Assembly (NCBI GenBank): GCA_964436045.1
Contig: CAYTBN010000018.1
Coordinates: forward strand, 47,049-111,048
DNA from: CAYTBN01 sp964436045
Lineage (GTDB): Bacteria; Myxococcota_A; UBA796; UBA9615; CAYRNR01
DNA length: 64,000 nucleotides
Direction: 5' to 3'
Each line of letters opens with the position of its first letter. Position 1 is the first letter of the stretch. The notes under the pieces were generated by a model. That model did no database searches, was not told the origin of the DNA, and worked only from the letters and a program-made list of their open reading frames with translations. The translations under genes were made by a program, and so were the position numbers. Below are positions 33,625 to 42,269 of this stretch, one piece after another.

Positions 33625-34629
33625 GTGGTGGCCACCAGGACGTGCCTGCTGTGTGCCGTGTGGCTCGCGGTCGGTCCGGGGTGTTCCGCGGCGGACCGCG
33701 CCCCGGTGGACGTGGAGGTGCGGGGCTACGGTGTCGTGGGGGGTGAGCCGACCGCCGACTGGGCCGCGGTGGTGGCCTACCTGTTCGGTGGGGAGGATGG
33801 GGGGCTCTGCAGCGGGACGCTCATCGGGCCCCGGGCGGTGCTCACGGCGGCGCACTGCGCCGTGGATGGTGTTCCGGGCGACCAGATCTTCGTGGGGCCG
33901 TCCCTCGACGAGGCGGGGCAGCTGGTGGACGTGGCGCAGGCCATCCCCCACGTGGGCTACCAGCCCGACAGCCACCGGCTGGACGTGGCCGTGCTGCTGC
34001 TGGCGGACGAGGTGGACGAGATCCCGGTCGAGCTGAACACCGAGAGTGTGGACAAGGACTGGATCGGGACCACCATGCGCGTGGTCGGGTACGGCAACGA
34101 GGACGGATACGCGGGCACGACGGCGGGGATCAAGCGCGAGACCGACGTGGAGATCGGCTGGGTCGACGGTCCGCTGATCTACCACGAGACCCCGGGCCAC
34201 AACACCTGCTCGGGGGATTCGGGGGGGCCGCTGCTGGTCGAGGAGGGGGACGGATGGGTCCAGGTAGCCGTGACCTCCTTCGTCTACCCCCTCGACCCCG
34301 ACGACGACGCCTGCGACGGCGGCGGCGGGGAGAACCGGGTCGACACGGTCCTGGGCTGGATCGCCGAGACCGCGGAGTTGGACATCGACATCCCCGAGCC
34401 CGGCGACGATGACGACGACGACGTCTCCGATGACGACGACGATGTCTCCGATGACGACGACGATGCCTCCGATGACGACGACGACCAGCCCGGGGAGTCC
34501 TTCCTGGACGACGAGGACCCACGCGGTGGATGCGCAGCCAGCCTCACGGGACGGAACGTGCCGCCGGCCTGCGGACTACTGGCCGCGCTGGCACTCGGGC
34601 TGTGGCTCGGCCCGCGCCGCAGAGGATAG
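33625..34629 (+). CDS. Trypsin-like serine protease with Asp-rich stalk and MYXO-CTERM-like tail
   Basis: 334 residues. Secretion signal (CLLCAVWLAVGPGC), then a chymotrypsin-family S1 domain starting at VVGGEPT. The triad is complete: His in LTAAHC, Asp in HRLDVAVLLL, Ser in CSGDSGGPL. A tandem Asp-rich linker (SDDDDDV units) follows, and the C-terminus has a Cys motif, a hydrophobic stretch and RRR (CGLLAALALGLWLGPRRRG), resembling MYXO-CTERM sorting signals. So the enzyme is probably surface-displayed or processed for release. Start is GTG 33625 or 33628; GGGGAGG is closest to the second. Confidence 0.85.
   Translation: MVATRTCLLCAVWLAVGPGCSAADRAPVDVEVRGYGVVGGEPTADWAAVVAYLFGGEDGGLCSGTLIGPRAVLTAAHCAVDGVPGDQIFVGPSLDEAGQLVDVAQAIPHVGYQPDSHRLDVAVLLLADEVDEIPVELNTESVDKDWIGTTMRVVGYGNEDGYAGTTAGIKRETDVEIGWVDGPLIYHETPGHNTCSGDSGGPLLVEEGDGWVQVAVTSFVYPLDPDDDACDGGGGENRVDTVLGWIAETAELDIDIPEPGDDDDDDVSDDDDDVSDDDDDASDDDDDQPGESFLDDEDPRGGCAASLTGRNVPPACGLLAALALGLWLGPRRRG
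34404..34485 (+). repeat. Tandem 21-base repeat encoding SDDDDDV/A
   Basis: About four copies of a unit encoding V/A-S-D-D-D-D-D inside the trypsin-like gene. Such acidic linkers may bind calcium or act as flexible stalks. Copy number may vary between strains by slippage. Confidence 0.8.
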
Positions 34630-34710
34630 GGACCGGAAAGCACGCGGACTGTCGAGGTGGATGGCACCTCCGAGAGCACCTCCGCGGGCCACCTCCACCT
34701 CCGAGGGGCG

Positions 34711-35283
34711 TTATCCGCCGAACGGCAACATTGGCTGGGATGCACTGCGGGTTGGGTCCTGCGGGGGGCGAAAGCGGTCGTCGTCGATCGCCACCCCCTC
34801 GTGGGCCAGGAGCCACCGCTTGCGGTGGAGGCCACCCGCGTAGCCGGTCAGCGAGCCATCGGCGCCGATGACCCGGTGGCAGGGGATGACCAGGCCGATG
34901 GGATTGCTCCCGTTGGCCAGCCCGACTGCGCGAGCAGCGCCCGGCCGGCCGATGGTCGCCGCCAACTGGCCGTAGGAACTCGTGGTACCGGGGGCGATCT
35001 TCCGCAGCGCAGACCACACCAACCGCTGGAACGGCGTGCCGGCCGGCTCGACCGGGATCTCCTCCAGGGCATCGATCTCGCCGCCGAAGTATGCCTCCAG
35101 GCGGCCCGAGAACCCGCAGGGATCCCGCCGCTCATGCAGCGTCGCGCCGCGGTAGCGGAGTTCGAGCGAGGACAGCATGCGCTCGCGGCAATCCTCGAAC
35201 TCCACGGCACACAGGACGGCACCGCGCGCGACCAGCGCGAGGGGCCCGATCTCCGACTCGATCACATCGATGTCCAGCTCCAC
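34711..35283 (-). CDS. ogt: Methylated-DNA--protein-cysteine methyltransferase
   Basis: 190 residues. Suicide repair enzyme that removes O6-alkyl groups from guanine. The active-site motif IPCHRVI is present, with the DNA-binding GTPFQRLVWSALRKI helix and the SYGQLAATIGRP / RAVGLANGSNP region. The start is taken as GTG 35283 because GGAGG lies 7 bases ahead; an in-frame ATG at 35307 lacks one. A short palindrome matching that upstream of the DUF72 gene lies at 35314-35329, consistent with damage control. Convergent with the protease gene across an 81-base gap that holds an imperfect GAGGTGG/CCACCTC dyad. Confidence 0.92.
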   Translation of the reverse strand: MELDIDVIESEIGPLALVARGAVLCAVEFEDCRERMLSSLELRYRGATLHERRDPCGFSGRLEAYFGGEIDALEEIPVEPAGTPFQRLVWSALRKIAPGTTSSYGQLAATIGRPGAARAVGLANGSNPIGLVIPCHRVIGADGSLTGYAGGLHRKRWLLAHEGVAIDDDRFRPPQDPTRSASQPMLPFGG

Positions 35284-35313
35284 GGTCCCACCTCCAGTCC
35301 GGCCCATAGCATA

Positions 35314-35329
35314 CTGAACATTTGTCCAG
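35314..35329 (-). promoter_or_regulatory. SOS-like palindromic operator upstream of ogt
   Basis: CTGAACATTTGTCCAG is a 16-base imperfect palindrome (two mismatched pairs) identical at 14 of 16 positions to the site abutting the DUF72 start (13492-13507); flanking ATA is shared as well. On the gene strand it ends in GTTCAG, as reported Myxococcus LexA sites do. It lies about 30 bases before the ogt start codon. Confidence 0.5.
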
Positions 35330-35491
35330 CCTGCCGCCGCACCGAACAGAAAAAAGTTGCCCGGGTCTCGGATGATGGGAGCGTCGGGCGGGGACGATAG
35401 ACGGGGGAGGAGCGGGGGGAGTCGATCAGGCCGTGGGGTCGGTCTGGTGGTCGTGTTGCGGCTGCACCCACCGATGGGGGAGCATCCGGAA

Positions 35492-35566
35492 TGGTGGGCG
35501 ATACAGGATTTGAACCTGTGACTTCTACCGTGTGAAGGTAGCACTCTCCCACTGAGTTAATCGCCC
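35492..35566 (-). tRNA. tRNA-Val(CAC)
   Basis: A complete cloverleaf is visible on the minus strand: acceptor GGGCGAT/ATCGCCC, D arm with CTCAGTGGGAGAG, anticodon stem CTACC/GGTAG around TTCACAC (anticodon CAC, valine GTG codons), T arm ACAGG TTCAAAT CCTGT, discriminator A, and an encoded CCA end (35494-35492). Length 75 including CCA. Directly between ogt and the ndk end. Confidence 0.95.
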
Positions 35567-35608
35567 ACCGAGGGTCCGGAGAAATAGCCCATCCCCCGAA
35601 CGATATCA

Positions 35609-35625
35609 AGCCCTTCCGAAGGGCT
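35609..35625 (-). terminator. Hairpin at the end of sucC-sucD-ndk
   Basis: AGCCCTT/AAGGGCT with a 3-base CCG loop lies at the ndk stop codon. On the minus strand it is followed by TTGATATCG, so the T run is poor. Probably the end of the operon transcript. Confidence 0.35.
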
Positions 35626-36053
35626 CAGACCCGGTCGAGCTCGGAGAAGAAGAAGTCGGTCTCGAGGATGCCGTTCTCCTCCGAGTCGGAACCGTGGACG
35701 GCGTTGCACTGCAGGTCGGTGCCGAAGCGGGAGCGGAGGCTCTCGGGGGCCTCGACGCGGGCGGTCTCGGAGTTGGTGGGACCCATCAGCGCCCGATAGC
35801 GCTTGACCGCGTCCTCGCCCTGGAGGCACAGCACGTAGACTGGGCCGCTGGTCATGAACTGGACCAGCTCGCCGTAGAACGGCCGCTCGGCGTGCACGGC
35901 ATAGAACGCCTCTGCCTGCTCGGTGGTCAGCCTGACCTTCTTGCAGCCGAGGATGCGGAATTCGTTGGCCTCGAGCGTGGCGATGATCTCGCCGGCCACG
36001 CCCTTCTCGGCCACATCGGGCTTGATGATGCTGCAGGTGATCTGGTGACTCAT
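35625..36053 (-). CDS. ndk: Nucleoside diphosphate kinase
   Basis: 142 residues, normal for the family. Transfers gamma-phosphate from ATP to nucleoside diphosphates through a phospho-histidine; the active-site NAVHGSDS is present, along with SIIKPDVAEKG at the N-terminus and ARPFYGEL-type loop (here ERPFYGELV). ATG 36053 overlaps the sucD stop (ATGA), so it is translated from the sucC-sucD-ndk message. Coupling to succinyl-CoA synthetase is known in other bacteria and fits shared GTP/ATP balance. Confidence 0.95.
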   Translation of the reverse strand: MSHQITCSIIKPDVAEKGVAGEIIATLEANEFRILGCKKVRLTTEQAEAFYAVHAERPFYGELVQFMTSGPVYVLCLQGEDAVKRYRALMGPTNSETARVEAPESLRSRFGTDLQCNAVHGSDSEENGILETDFFFSELDRV

Positions 36054-36916
36054 GAGAGGGCGCCTTCCATGACCTCGCCGATCTCGGCCGGCGAGTAGGC
36101 AACGTGGATCCCGGCTTCCTCGAGGGCGACGAACTTCTCGGCCGCCGTGCCCTTGCCGCCAGCGATGATGGCACCAGCGTGGCCCATGCGGCGTCCCGGG
36201 GGTGCCGTCGCACCAGCGATGAAGCCGACGACGGGCTTGGTCATGTTGTCCGCGACCCAGGCGGCGCAGTCCTCTTCGGCCTGGCCGCCGATCTCGCCGA
36301 TCATGACCACGGCGTCGGTGTCGGAGTCCGCGTTGAACATCTTCATCGCGTCCAGGTGGGTCGTTCCGATGACCGGATCGCCGCCGATGCCGATGCAGGT
36401 GGACTGGCCGATGCCCCGCTGTGTCAGCTGATCTATGGCTTCGTAGGTCAGGGTTCCCGAGCGGGAGATCACGCCCACCCGGCCCGGCTTGCAGATCTGG
36501 CCCGGCAGGATGCCCAGCTTGGTCTGGCCCGGCGTGATGATGCCCGGGCAGTTCGGTCCGATCAGGACACAATCGCGAGCGTCGACGTAGGCCTTGGCCT
36601 TGAGCATGTCGAAGGTCGGGATCCCCTCGGTGATGGTGACGATCAGGTCCAGGCCGTTGGCGGCGGCCTCGATGATCGCCTCGCCGGCGAAGGGCGGCGG
36701 CACGAAGATCACCGACGCGTTGGCGCCGGTCTCCGCGACGGCCTGCTCCACGGTGTTGAACACCGGGACGTCGTTGTACGGGGTGCCCCCCTTGCCCGGA
36801 CGGGTACCGGCGACCACATTGGCGCCGTACTCGACCATCAGGTCGCAGTGGAACTGGCCGACCTTGCCCAGGCCTTGAACCACGATTCGGGTGTCGTTGT
36901 CAGCGAGGATCGACAT
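36050..36916 (-). CDS. sucD: Succinyl-CoA synthetase alpha subunit
   Basis: 288 residues. Catalyses, with SucC, succinyl-CoA + ADP (or GDP) + Pi to succinate + ATP in the TCA cycle. CoA-binding N-terminal Rossmann part (VQGLGKVGQFH), GPNCPGIITP, and the phospho-histidine loop GATAPPGRRMGHAGAI are all present. It lies 3 bases after the sucC stop and overlaps ndk by four bases. Confidence 0.96.
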   Translation of the reverse strand: MSILADNDTRIVVQGLGKVGQFHCDLMVEYGANVVAGTRPGKGGTPYNDVPVFNTVEQAVAETGANASVIFVPPPFAGEAIIEAAANGLDLIVTITEGIPTFDMLKAKAYVDARDCVLIGPNCPGIITPGQTKLGILPGQICKPGRVGVISRSGTLTYEAIDQLTQRGIGQSTCIGIGGDPVIGTTHLDAMKMFNADSDTDAVVMIGEIGGQAEEDCAAWVADNMTKPVVGFIAGATAPPGRRMGHAGAIIAGGKGTAAEKFVALEEAGIHVAYSPAEIGEVMEGALS

Positions 36917-36919
36917 CGG

Positions 36920-38146
36920 TCATACCCCCTCCACGGCCGCGATGGCCTTCTCGGCGGCTTCCTTCATGTACTCGGCGGTGATGACGGGCAGACCGCTCTC
37001 GGCGATCATCGCCCGCGCCTCGGGCGCCTTGGTCCCCTGGAGGCGAACCACCAGCGGCACCTCGATGCCCACGTCCTTGACTGCGGTCAGCACGCCATCG
37101 GCGATCCAGTCGCAGCGCACGATCCCACCGAAGATGTTGACCAGCACGCACTTCACGTTGGGATCACTGAGGATGATCTTGAACGCCGCGCTGACGGACT
37201 CGACGTTGACGCCGCCCCCCACGTCCAGGAAGTTGGCCGGATCGCCGCCGTGGAGCTTGATGATGTCCATGGTGGCCATCGCCAGGCCGGCTCCGTTGAC
37301 CATGCAGCCGATGTCGCCGTCCAGCTTGACGTAACTGAGGTTGTAGTTGCTGGCCTCGATCTCCGCCGCGTCTTCCTCGTCCAGATCCCGGAGGGCCTGC
37401 ATGTCCTTGTGCCGGAACGCCGCGTTGTCGTCGAAGTTCATCTTGGCGTCGAGCGCCATCAGGTCGCCGTCCTCGGTGACCACCAGCGGGTTGATCTCCG
37501 CCAGGGAGGCGTCGGTGGCCACGAAGGCGTTGTACAGCCCCGTGAGGAACTTGATCCCCGAGCGGACCTGACCGACCTCGAGACCCAGCTTGTAGCAGAG
37601 GTTCTGGGCCTGGAAGCCGCACAGTCCCGCGACCGGGTCGACCCACTCCTTGAAGATCAGCTCCGGCGTCTGATCGGCGACCTTCTCGATCTCCATACCG
37701 CCTTCGGTGGACGCCATCACGCAGATGCGCTCCGCGGCGCGGTCCAGGACCAGCCCGACATAGAGCTCGCGGGCGATCCGGCATCCCTTCTCGACCAGGA
37801 TCCGCTTGACCAGCCCGCCGTCCGGCATGTTCTGGTGGGTCACCAGCACGTTACCCAGCATCTGCTCGGCAGCAGCCCGGACCTTGTCCAGCGACGTGCA
37901 GATCTGCACACCGTGGCCCAGCGGCTCGTCGGCGTCACCCGCGGCCTTCGGCACGGTGCCGGGGGCGTACAGCTTGCCCTTGCCCCGACCCCCCGCGTGG
38001 ATCTGGCACTTGACGGCCCAGACCTCTCCGCCCAACTCCACGGCATTGTCCAGGGCCTCCTCGACCGTGAAGGCGACCTTGCCCTGGGCGACGGCGACTC
38101 CGTACTCGGCCAGGATCTGCTTGCCCTGATACTCGTGGACCTTCAT
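36920..38146 (-). CDS. sucC: Succinyl-CoA synthetase beta subunit
   Basis: 408 residues, slightly longer than E. coli SucC (388). ATP-grasp subunit: begins MKVHEYQGKQILAEYGV, has VKCQIHAGGRGK, the metal/nucleotide site EINPLVVTEDGD and GGIVRCDWIADG near the C-terminus. First gene of sucC-sucD-ndk. The 156-base gap upstream (38147-38302) contains no gene. Confidence 0.96.
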   Translation of the reverse strand: MKVHEYQGKQILAEYGVAVAQGKVAFTVEEALDNAVELGGEVWAVKCQIHAGGRGKGKLYAPGTVPKAAGDADEPLGHGVQICTSLDKVRAAAEQMLGNVLVTHQNMPDGGLVKRILVEKGCRIARELYVGLVLDRAAERICVMASTEGGMEIEKVADQTPELIFKEWVDPVAGLCGFQAQNLCYKLGLEVGQVRSGIKFLTGLYNAFVATDASLAEINPLVVTEDGDLMALDAKMNFDDNAAFRHKDMQALRDLDEEDAAEIEASNYNLSYVKLDGDIGCMVNGAGLAMATMDIIKLHGGDPANFLDVGGGVNVESVSAAFKIILSDPNVKCVLVNIFGGIVRCDWIADGVLTAVKDVGIEVPLVVRLQGTKAPEARAMIAESGLPVITAEYMKEAAEKAIAAVEGV

Positions 38147-38302
38147 CCGCGTCTCCCTTCGGATTCACTCGATGGGTTGTTCGCGCGTAACCGGGGCTCC
38201 GGGCCGCCGTGGACCGGTCTCCGGAAGGTCGGGAATGATAATCGTTCGGCGGGAATTCTGCAGCCCGGCTGCCAACTTTTCGGCCGGGGACCGATGGGGG
38301 GC

Positions 38303-38755
38303 TCAGCCGCCGATGGGGGAGTGTTCGTCCTCGCTGGCGAAGCGGACACCGATGATCGTGTTGTCGGTATCGTCCTCCAGGGCTCGCAACCACACCACGC
38401 GCCCGATCAACTTGCGGACCGGCCCCCGCATCTCGATCAGGACCGGGTCGCCCTTCTTCACCCAGTACGGCACGGGCTGGAACGAGATCCCGCCCATGCT
38501 GATGTCGATGCCGCGGGCCGCGAACTCGCGGCCGTAGATCGAAACCCGCACCGAGTCCGGGTAGGGAGCCCGCCAGCGGCTGCGGCGGTCGTCGTCCTTC
38601 TGCTGCTCGAACAGCCACTCCAGGTTCGACACCGGAAGGTCCGGCAACGCCATCGCGTCTTCCAGATCGCCCGATTCCATCATCCGCGGCAGGGGGTATT
38701 CGCCGCTGGGCCGCGACAACTCGGACCGTCGTTTTTTTTTCTTCGAGTCGTTCAT
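38303..38755 (-). CDS. PilZ-domain protein
   Basis: 150 residues. The N-terminal third is basic then acidic and probably disordered; it begins MNDSKKKKRRS, encoded by a run of nine A/T that could slip. The PilZ domain (about 55-150) has the RxxxR motif (RSRWR) and DISMGGISF (D/NxSxxG), the two elements that bind cyclic di-GMP. It may regulate motility or surface polysaccharide. ATG 38755. Neighbours are sucC and the Ser/Thr kinase. Confidence 0.85.
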   Translation of the reverse strand: MNDSKKKKRRSELSRPSGEYPLPRMMESGDLEDAMALPDLPVSNLEWLFEQQKDDDRRSRWRAPYPDSVRVSIYGREFAARGIDISMGGISFQPVPYWVKKGDPVLIEMRGPVRKLIGRVVWLRALEDDTDNTIIGVRFASEDEHSPIGG

Positions 38756-38838
38756 GGCTGCCCCCGGGACCGATGGAAAGCGCGACTCTACCACGGTGGC
38801 CATTCGGTTCACAGGTGCGTTCAGTCCGGGTTACCGAT

Positions 38839-40410
38839 TCAGGGCCGAAACCGGGCCGCAGAGCGCAAAACGTCTCGCAACGTGGGGGCTCCGTCCTCCG
38901 CGGATCCAGCCAGCTCCGGGGCCGGCAGGATCATCGCCCAGGTGGACTCCTCGTCCAGGGCCAGCACCAGCAAGCGACCGAACTCCCGCCGGCCCAGCAG
39001 ACTGCGGTGCACCGGTTCCAGCAGTTCGGCGCTGTTCGCCGCGCCGATCCGCGGGCCCGCGCCTGGCTCCCCGAATGCGGAATCGTCCGTGGTCCGATGT
39101 TGTCCGCCCACCACCCGGCCGTCAGCCAGCTCCAGATCGACCGCGGTCCCCTCGATCCAGAGCCGCACCCGCCAACCACCGCGGCGCGTGGCCAGGCCTT
39201 CCAGCTCCACCAGCGCCCGACGGGGCGACCACGCGACCACGCCGAGGCCGGTCACCCGCTGTTCGGGCCAGATCTCCCACGCCACCCGCCAGCTGCCGCC
39301 GGTCCGTGCCACCAGGCTCCCGGGGGCGGCGGCCGCCGCGCTGCGAGCCTTCTCCTCGTCCCCGGAGCCCAGGACCCAGCGTTGCCCCCCGGCCAGGACG
39401 ATCCACTCCCCCCGCTGCGGACTCCAACGGGAGCCGGTCGACCGTAGGTCCACGGGCGAAGTCGTCACGACCTCGCCGGCGCCGTCCACCCCCCGCAGCC
39501 TCTCCAGCAGGCCCGCGAGGTCGGCGGCCGCGGACCGTTCGCCCCGCCGCAACCGGAGCTCGTCCACTTCGCCCAGGAAGGACCTCGCCGAGCGGTAGCG
39601 CCGCGCCGGATCCCGCTCCAGCGCCTTGACCAGGAGCGCCCCGCCCTCTCCCATCGGAACCCGGTTCGGGATCTCGCGGGTGGCATCGAACCGCTGCCAG
39701 AAATCGTAGGCGCCCTGTGCGCTCTCCTCCCGCTGCAACGTCCGGGCAGCCAGCATCTCGAACAGGAGGAGTCCGACGGCGAACAGATCCGATGCGGCCG
39801 TCGCCGGTCGCCGCTGGAGCAGCTCCGGAGCCAGGTAGCCCAGCTTGCCCAGGGTGGTCCCGGGCTCCAGCCGGCTGCGGGAGACCACGGCCCGCGCGGC
39901 GCCAAAATCGGTCAGCCGAACCGAGCCATCGTGTCCCAGCAGCACGTTCTCCGGGCTGATGTCCCTGTGCACCAGCTGTAGCGGCCGGCCGTCGACGGTC
40001 CGGGCGTGATGGGCGTGGTCCAGCGCCGCCAGCAGCTCGGCGGTCACGTACAGCGCGATGGCGGGGGGGATACGCTCGCCGGCCCGCCGCGCCGCCATCA
40101 GCAGCCAGCGCAGGTCGACGCCGTCCACGTGATCCAGCGCCATGTAGACGTCGCGGCCATCCCGGCCCACGTCGAAGGCCGGGACGATGTTCCGGTGGTC
40201 GAGCAGCAGGTTGATCCGCGCCTCGTCCAGGAAAAGGGTGACCCGATCGGCGTCCCCGGCGAGCTCGGGCAGCAGCCGCTTCACCACGCAGGGCCGCTCT
40301 CGCTCCGCCGCGCCCCGCCCGCGGGCCAGGTAGATCTCCGCCATCCCACCGGTACCGATGCGGGTCTCGAGGAGATACGGTCCGAGCGTACTGGGATTGG
40401 CCCCGGGCAC
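38839..40410 (-). CDS. Serine/threonine protein kinase
   Basis: 523 residues. Kinase domain (about 8-285): P-loop IGTGGMAEIYLA, Lys in CVVKRLLPE, catalytic HRDISPEN, DFG in LTDFGAARAV, and the APE equivalent LGYLAPE. The HRDISPEN version of HRDLKPEN is common in myxobacterial kinases. The C-terminal 230 residues are an unrecognised domain without a transmembrane helix, so this is a cytoplasmic kinase. GTG start at 40410 (the next ATG is too far inside). Confidence 0.9.
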   Translation of the reverse strand: MPGANPSTLGPYLLETRIGTGGMAEIYLARGRGAAERERPCVVKRLLPELAGDADRVTLFLDEARINLLLDHRNIVPAFDVGRDGRDVYMALDHVDGVDLRWLLMAARRAGERIPPAIALYVTAELLAALDHAHHARTVDGRPLQLVHRDISPENVLLGHDGSVRLTDFGAARAVVSRSRLEPGTTLGKLGYLAPELLQRRPATAASDLFAVGLLLFEMLAARTLQREESAQGAYDFWQRFDATREIPNRVPMGEGGALLVKALERDPARRYRSARSFLGEVDELRLRRGERSAAADLAGLLERLRGVDGAGEVVTTSPVDLRSTGSRWSPQRGEWIVLAGGQRWVLGSGDEEKARSAAAAAPGSLVARTGGSWRVAWEIWPEQRVTGLGVVAWSPRRALVELEGLATRRGGWRVRLWIEGTAVDLELADGRVVGGQHRTTDDSAFGEPGAGPRIGAANSAELLEPVHRSLLGRREFGRLLVLALDEESTWAMILPAPELAGSAEDGAPTLRDVLRSAARFRP

Positions 40411-40468
40411 CGGGCCACGATATCACGGAGGCGCTGGCGGGAGGAGGTAGGGAAGGAGACGGAGCGGT

Positions 40469-41638
40469 CTAGAAGAGCTTGCGGAGGGCGTCGGCCTTGT
40501 CGGTGCGCTCCCAGGTAAAATCGGGCTCCTCGCGGCCGAAGTGACCGTAGGCTGCCGTCTGGCGGAAGATGGGGCGCAGCACGTTCAGATCGCGAATCAT
40601 CTCGGCCGGCTTCAGCGCGAAGATCTCGCGGACCGCGTCGCTGATGACCAGGTCGTCGACCTTGCCCGTGCAGTAGGTGTCCACGTAGACCGAGACCGGC
40701 TCGGCGACGCCGATGGCGTAGGCCAGCTGGACCAGCGCGCGGCGGGCGACACCGGAGGCCACGATGTTCTTGGCGATATAGCGGGACATGTAGGCCGCGG
40801 TCCGGTCGACCTTGGAGGGGTCCTTGCCGGAGAAGCAGCCGCCACCGTGGGCGCCGTGGCCGCCGTAGGTGTCCACGATGATCTTGCGGCCGGTCAGGCC
40901 ACTGTCCGCCGCCGGTCCACCCAGCACGAAGCGGCCGGTGGGGTTGATCAGATAGTTGGTCCTGTCGTCCAGCAGTTCGGCCGGAATCACGGGCTTGATC
41001 ACCTGCTCGCGGACGGTCTCGACGATCTCGCCGTGGCTGACGTCGGGATCGTGCTGGATCGACGCGACCACGGTCTCGATCCGCTTGGGCTGGCCCATCT
41101 CGTACTCGACGGTGACCTGGGACTTGCCGTCGGGCCGCATCCACTTGACGTTCGGCCGCAGCTCGGCGAGGCGTGCAGTGATCCAGTGCGACGCCTGCAT
41201 GCTCAGGGGCATCAGCTCGGCGGTCTCGTCGATGGCGTAGCCGAACATCATGCCCTGGTCGCCCGCGCCCTGCTCCTTGAACAGCCCCTCACCGGCGGTC
41301 ACGCCCTGGGAGATGTCCGGGGACTGGCGCTCCAGCGCGATCTGGACGTCGCAGTTCTCCGCGTCGAAGCCCACGGCCGGATCGTCGTAGCCGATATCGG
41401 CGATGGTCCGACGGACGATGGTGTCGTAGTCCAGCTCGGCGTTGGTGGTCAGTTCGCCAAACACCAGCAGCATGTTGGACTTGGTCGCGCATTCCGCGGC
41501 CACTCGGCCGTTGGGATCCACGGCCAGCACCGCGTCCAGGACCGCGTCGGAGACGTTGTCACAGACCTTGTCGGGATGACCCGCGGTCACCGACTCGGAT
41601 GTGAAGAAGTGCCTGCGGTGGATCGAAGGTGAGCTCAT
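40469..41638 (-). CDS. metK: S-adenosylmethionine synthetase
   Basis: 389 residues (E. coli 384). Makes SAM from methionine and ATP. FTSESVTAGHPDKVCD, GEGLFKEQGAGDQGMMFGYA, the GGGCFSGKDPSKVDRTAAY loop and HFGREEPDFTWE are all family signatures. ATG 41638 is favoured over a longer frame. The 183-base upstream gap was searched by eye for a SAM riboswitch and none was recognised. Confidence 0.96.
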   Translation of the reverse strand: MSSPSIHRRHFFTSESVTAGHPDKVCDNVSDAVLDAVLAVDPNGRVAAECATKSNMLLVFGELTTNAELDYDTIVRRTIADIGYDDPAVGFDAENCDVQIALERQSPDISQGVTAGEGLFKEQGAGDQGMMFGYAIDETAELMPLSMQASHWITARLAELRPNVKWMRPDGKSQVTVEYEMGQPKRIETVVASIQHDPDVSHGEIVETVREQVIKPVIPAELLDDRTNYLINPTGRFVLGGPAADSGLTGRKIIVDTYGGHGAHGGGCFSGKDPSKVDRTAAYMSRYIAKNIVASGVARRALVQLAYAIGVAEPVSVYVDTYCTGKVDDLVISDAVREIFALKPAEMIRDLNVLRPIFRQTAAYGHFGREEPDFTWERTDKADALRKLF

Positions 41639-41821
41639 CGGGCTGTTCTCCAGTTGTAACGTGGAAGTGGGCCACCCCACGGTTCGGGCATCATAGCCCC
41701 GGGATAACCGTTGTCAAACTGGTCGGCGTCCCACGCGCGTTCGTTACCCCATCCAACGGACCTGTCCCCCCCGGGGCAAGCTCTGGGGCGCGCTTTTGGG
41801 AACCGCGGCGGGAGCCCGCCG

Positions 41822-42172
41822 CTAGTCGAGGTACTCGTCCGTGGAGTCCTCCAGGGTGGGCTGGTCGCGGTGGCTGCTCCTGCCCTTCTTCTGCTTCATC
41901 CGCTCCTTGTAGCGCCGCGCCTGACGCTCGACCTTGTCCATCACCAGGTCGATGGCCGCGTACATGTCGGCCGCCTTCTCCGAACCGTTGAACGAGACGT
42001 CCTTGGCGCTGATCGACACCTCGGCGATGTGATTGTGGCGTTCCACCGACAGCACGACATTGGCCTCCAGAGGCTTGACGAGCACCTTCCGTACCTTCTG
42101 CAACTTCTCGAAGCTGTAGTCCTTGAGGGCCTGCGTGGTCTCCAGGTTCCGGAACGTGACGTTGATGTTCAT
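41822..42172 (-). CDS. hpf: Ribosome hibernation promoting factor, short form
   Basis: 116 residues, matching the short HPF/YhbH form. Binds the 30S A/P site region during stationary phase and promotes ribosome inactivation. The beta-alpha fold is recognisable: MNINVTFRNLETTQALKDY at the start, then ERHNHIAEVSI and DMYAAIDLVMDKVERQARRYK. It follows rpoN at about 97 bases, the same neighbourhood as in many proteobacteria (lptB-rpoN-hpf). Confidence 0.9.
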   Translation of the reverse strand: MNINVTFRNLETTQALKDYSFEKLQKVRKVLVKPLEANVVLSVERHNHIAEVSISAKDVSFNGSEKAADMYAAIDLVMDKVERQARRYKERMKQKKGRSSHRDQPTLEDSTDEYLD

Positions 42173-42269
42173 CGAGCTGGACTCCCCTTCCCGGCGCTGC
42201 CTTCCAGCCATCCCCCTCGACGGCGAACGACGCGCCAATGCTGACGATGCTGATGGACCGCGAACCGCA

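Noticed and set aside
34654..34695. GAGGTGG/CCACCTC dyad between the protease gene and ogt
   Set aside because: Could be a bidirectional terminator but the arms are only 7 bases with a 28-base loop and no T run.
38234..38246. AATGATAATCGTT upstream of sucC, similar to part of a Fur box
   Set aside because: Only about one and a half of the repeating GATAAT units match and sucC is not a usual Fur target; too weak to list.
36104..39598. A 3.5-kb open frame on the plus strand opposite sucD, sucC, the PilZ gene and part of the kinase gene
   Set aside because: It crosses four clear genes on the other strand and has no motif; a GC artefact.
41639..41821. Possible SAM riboswitch ahead of metK
   Set aside because: No SAM-I, SAM-II or SAH core motif recognised by eye; only a short GTGGG/CCCAC self-complement is seen.
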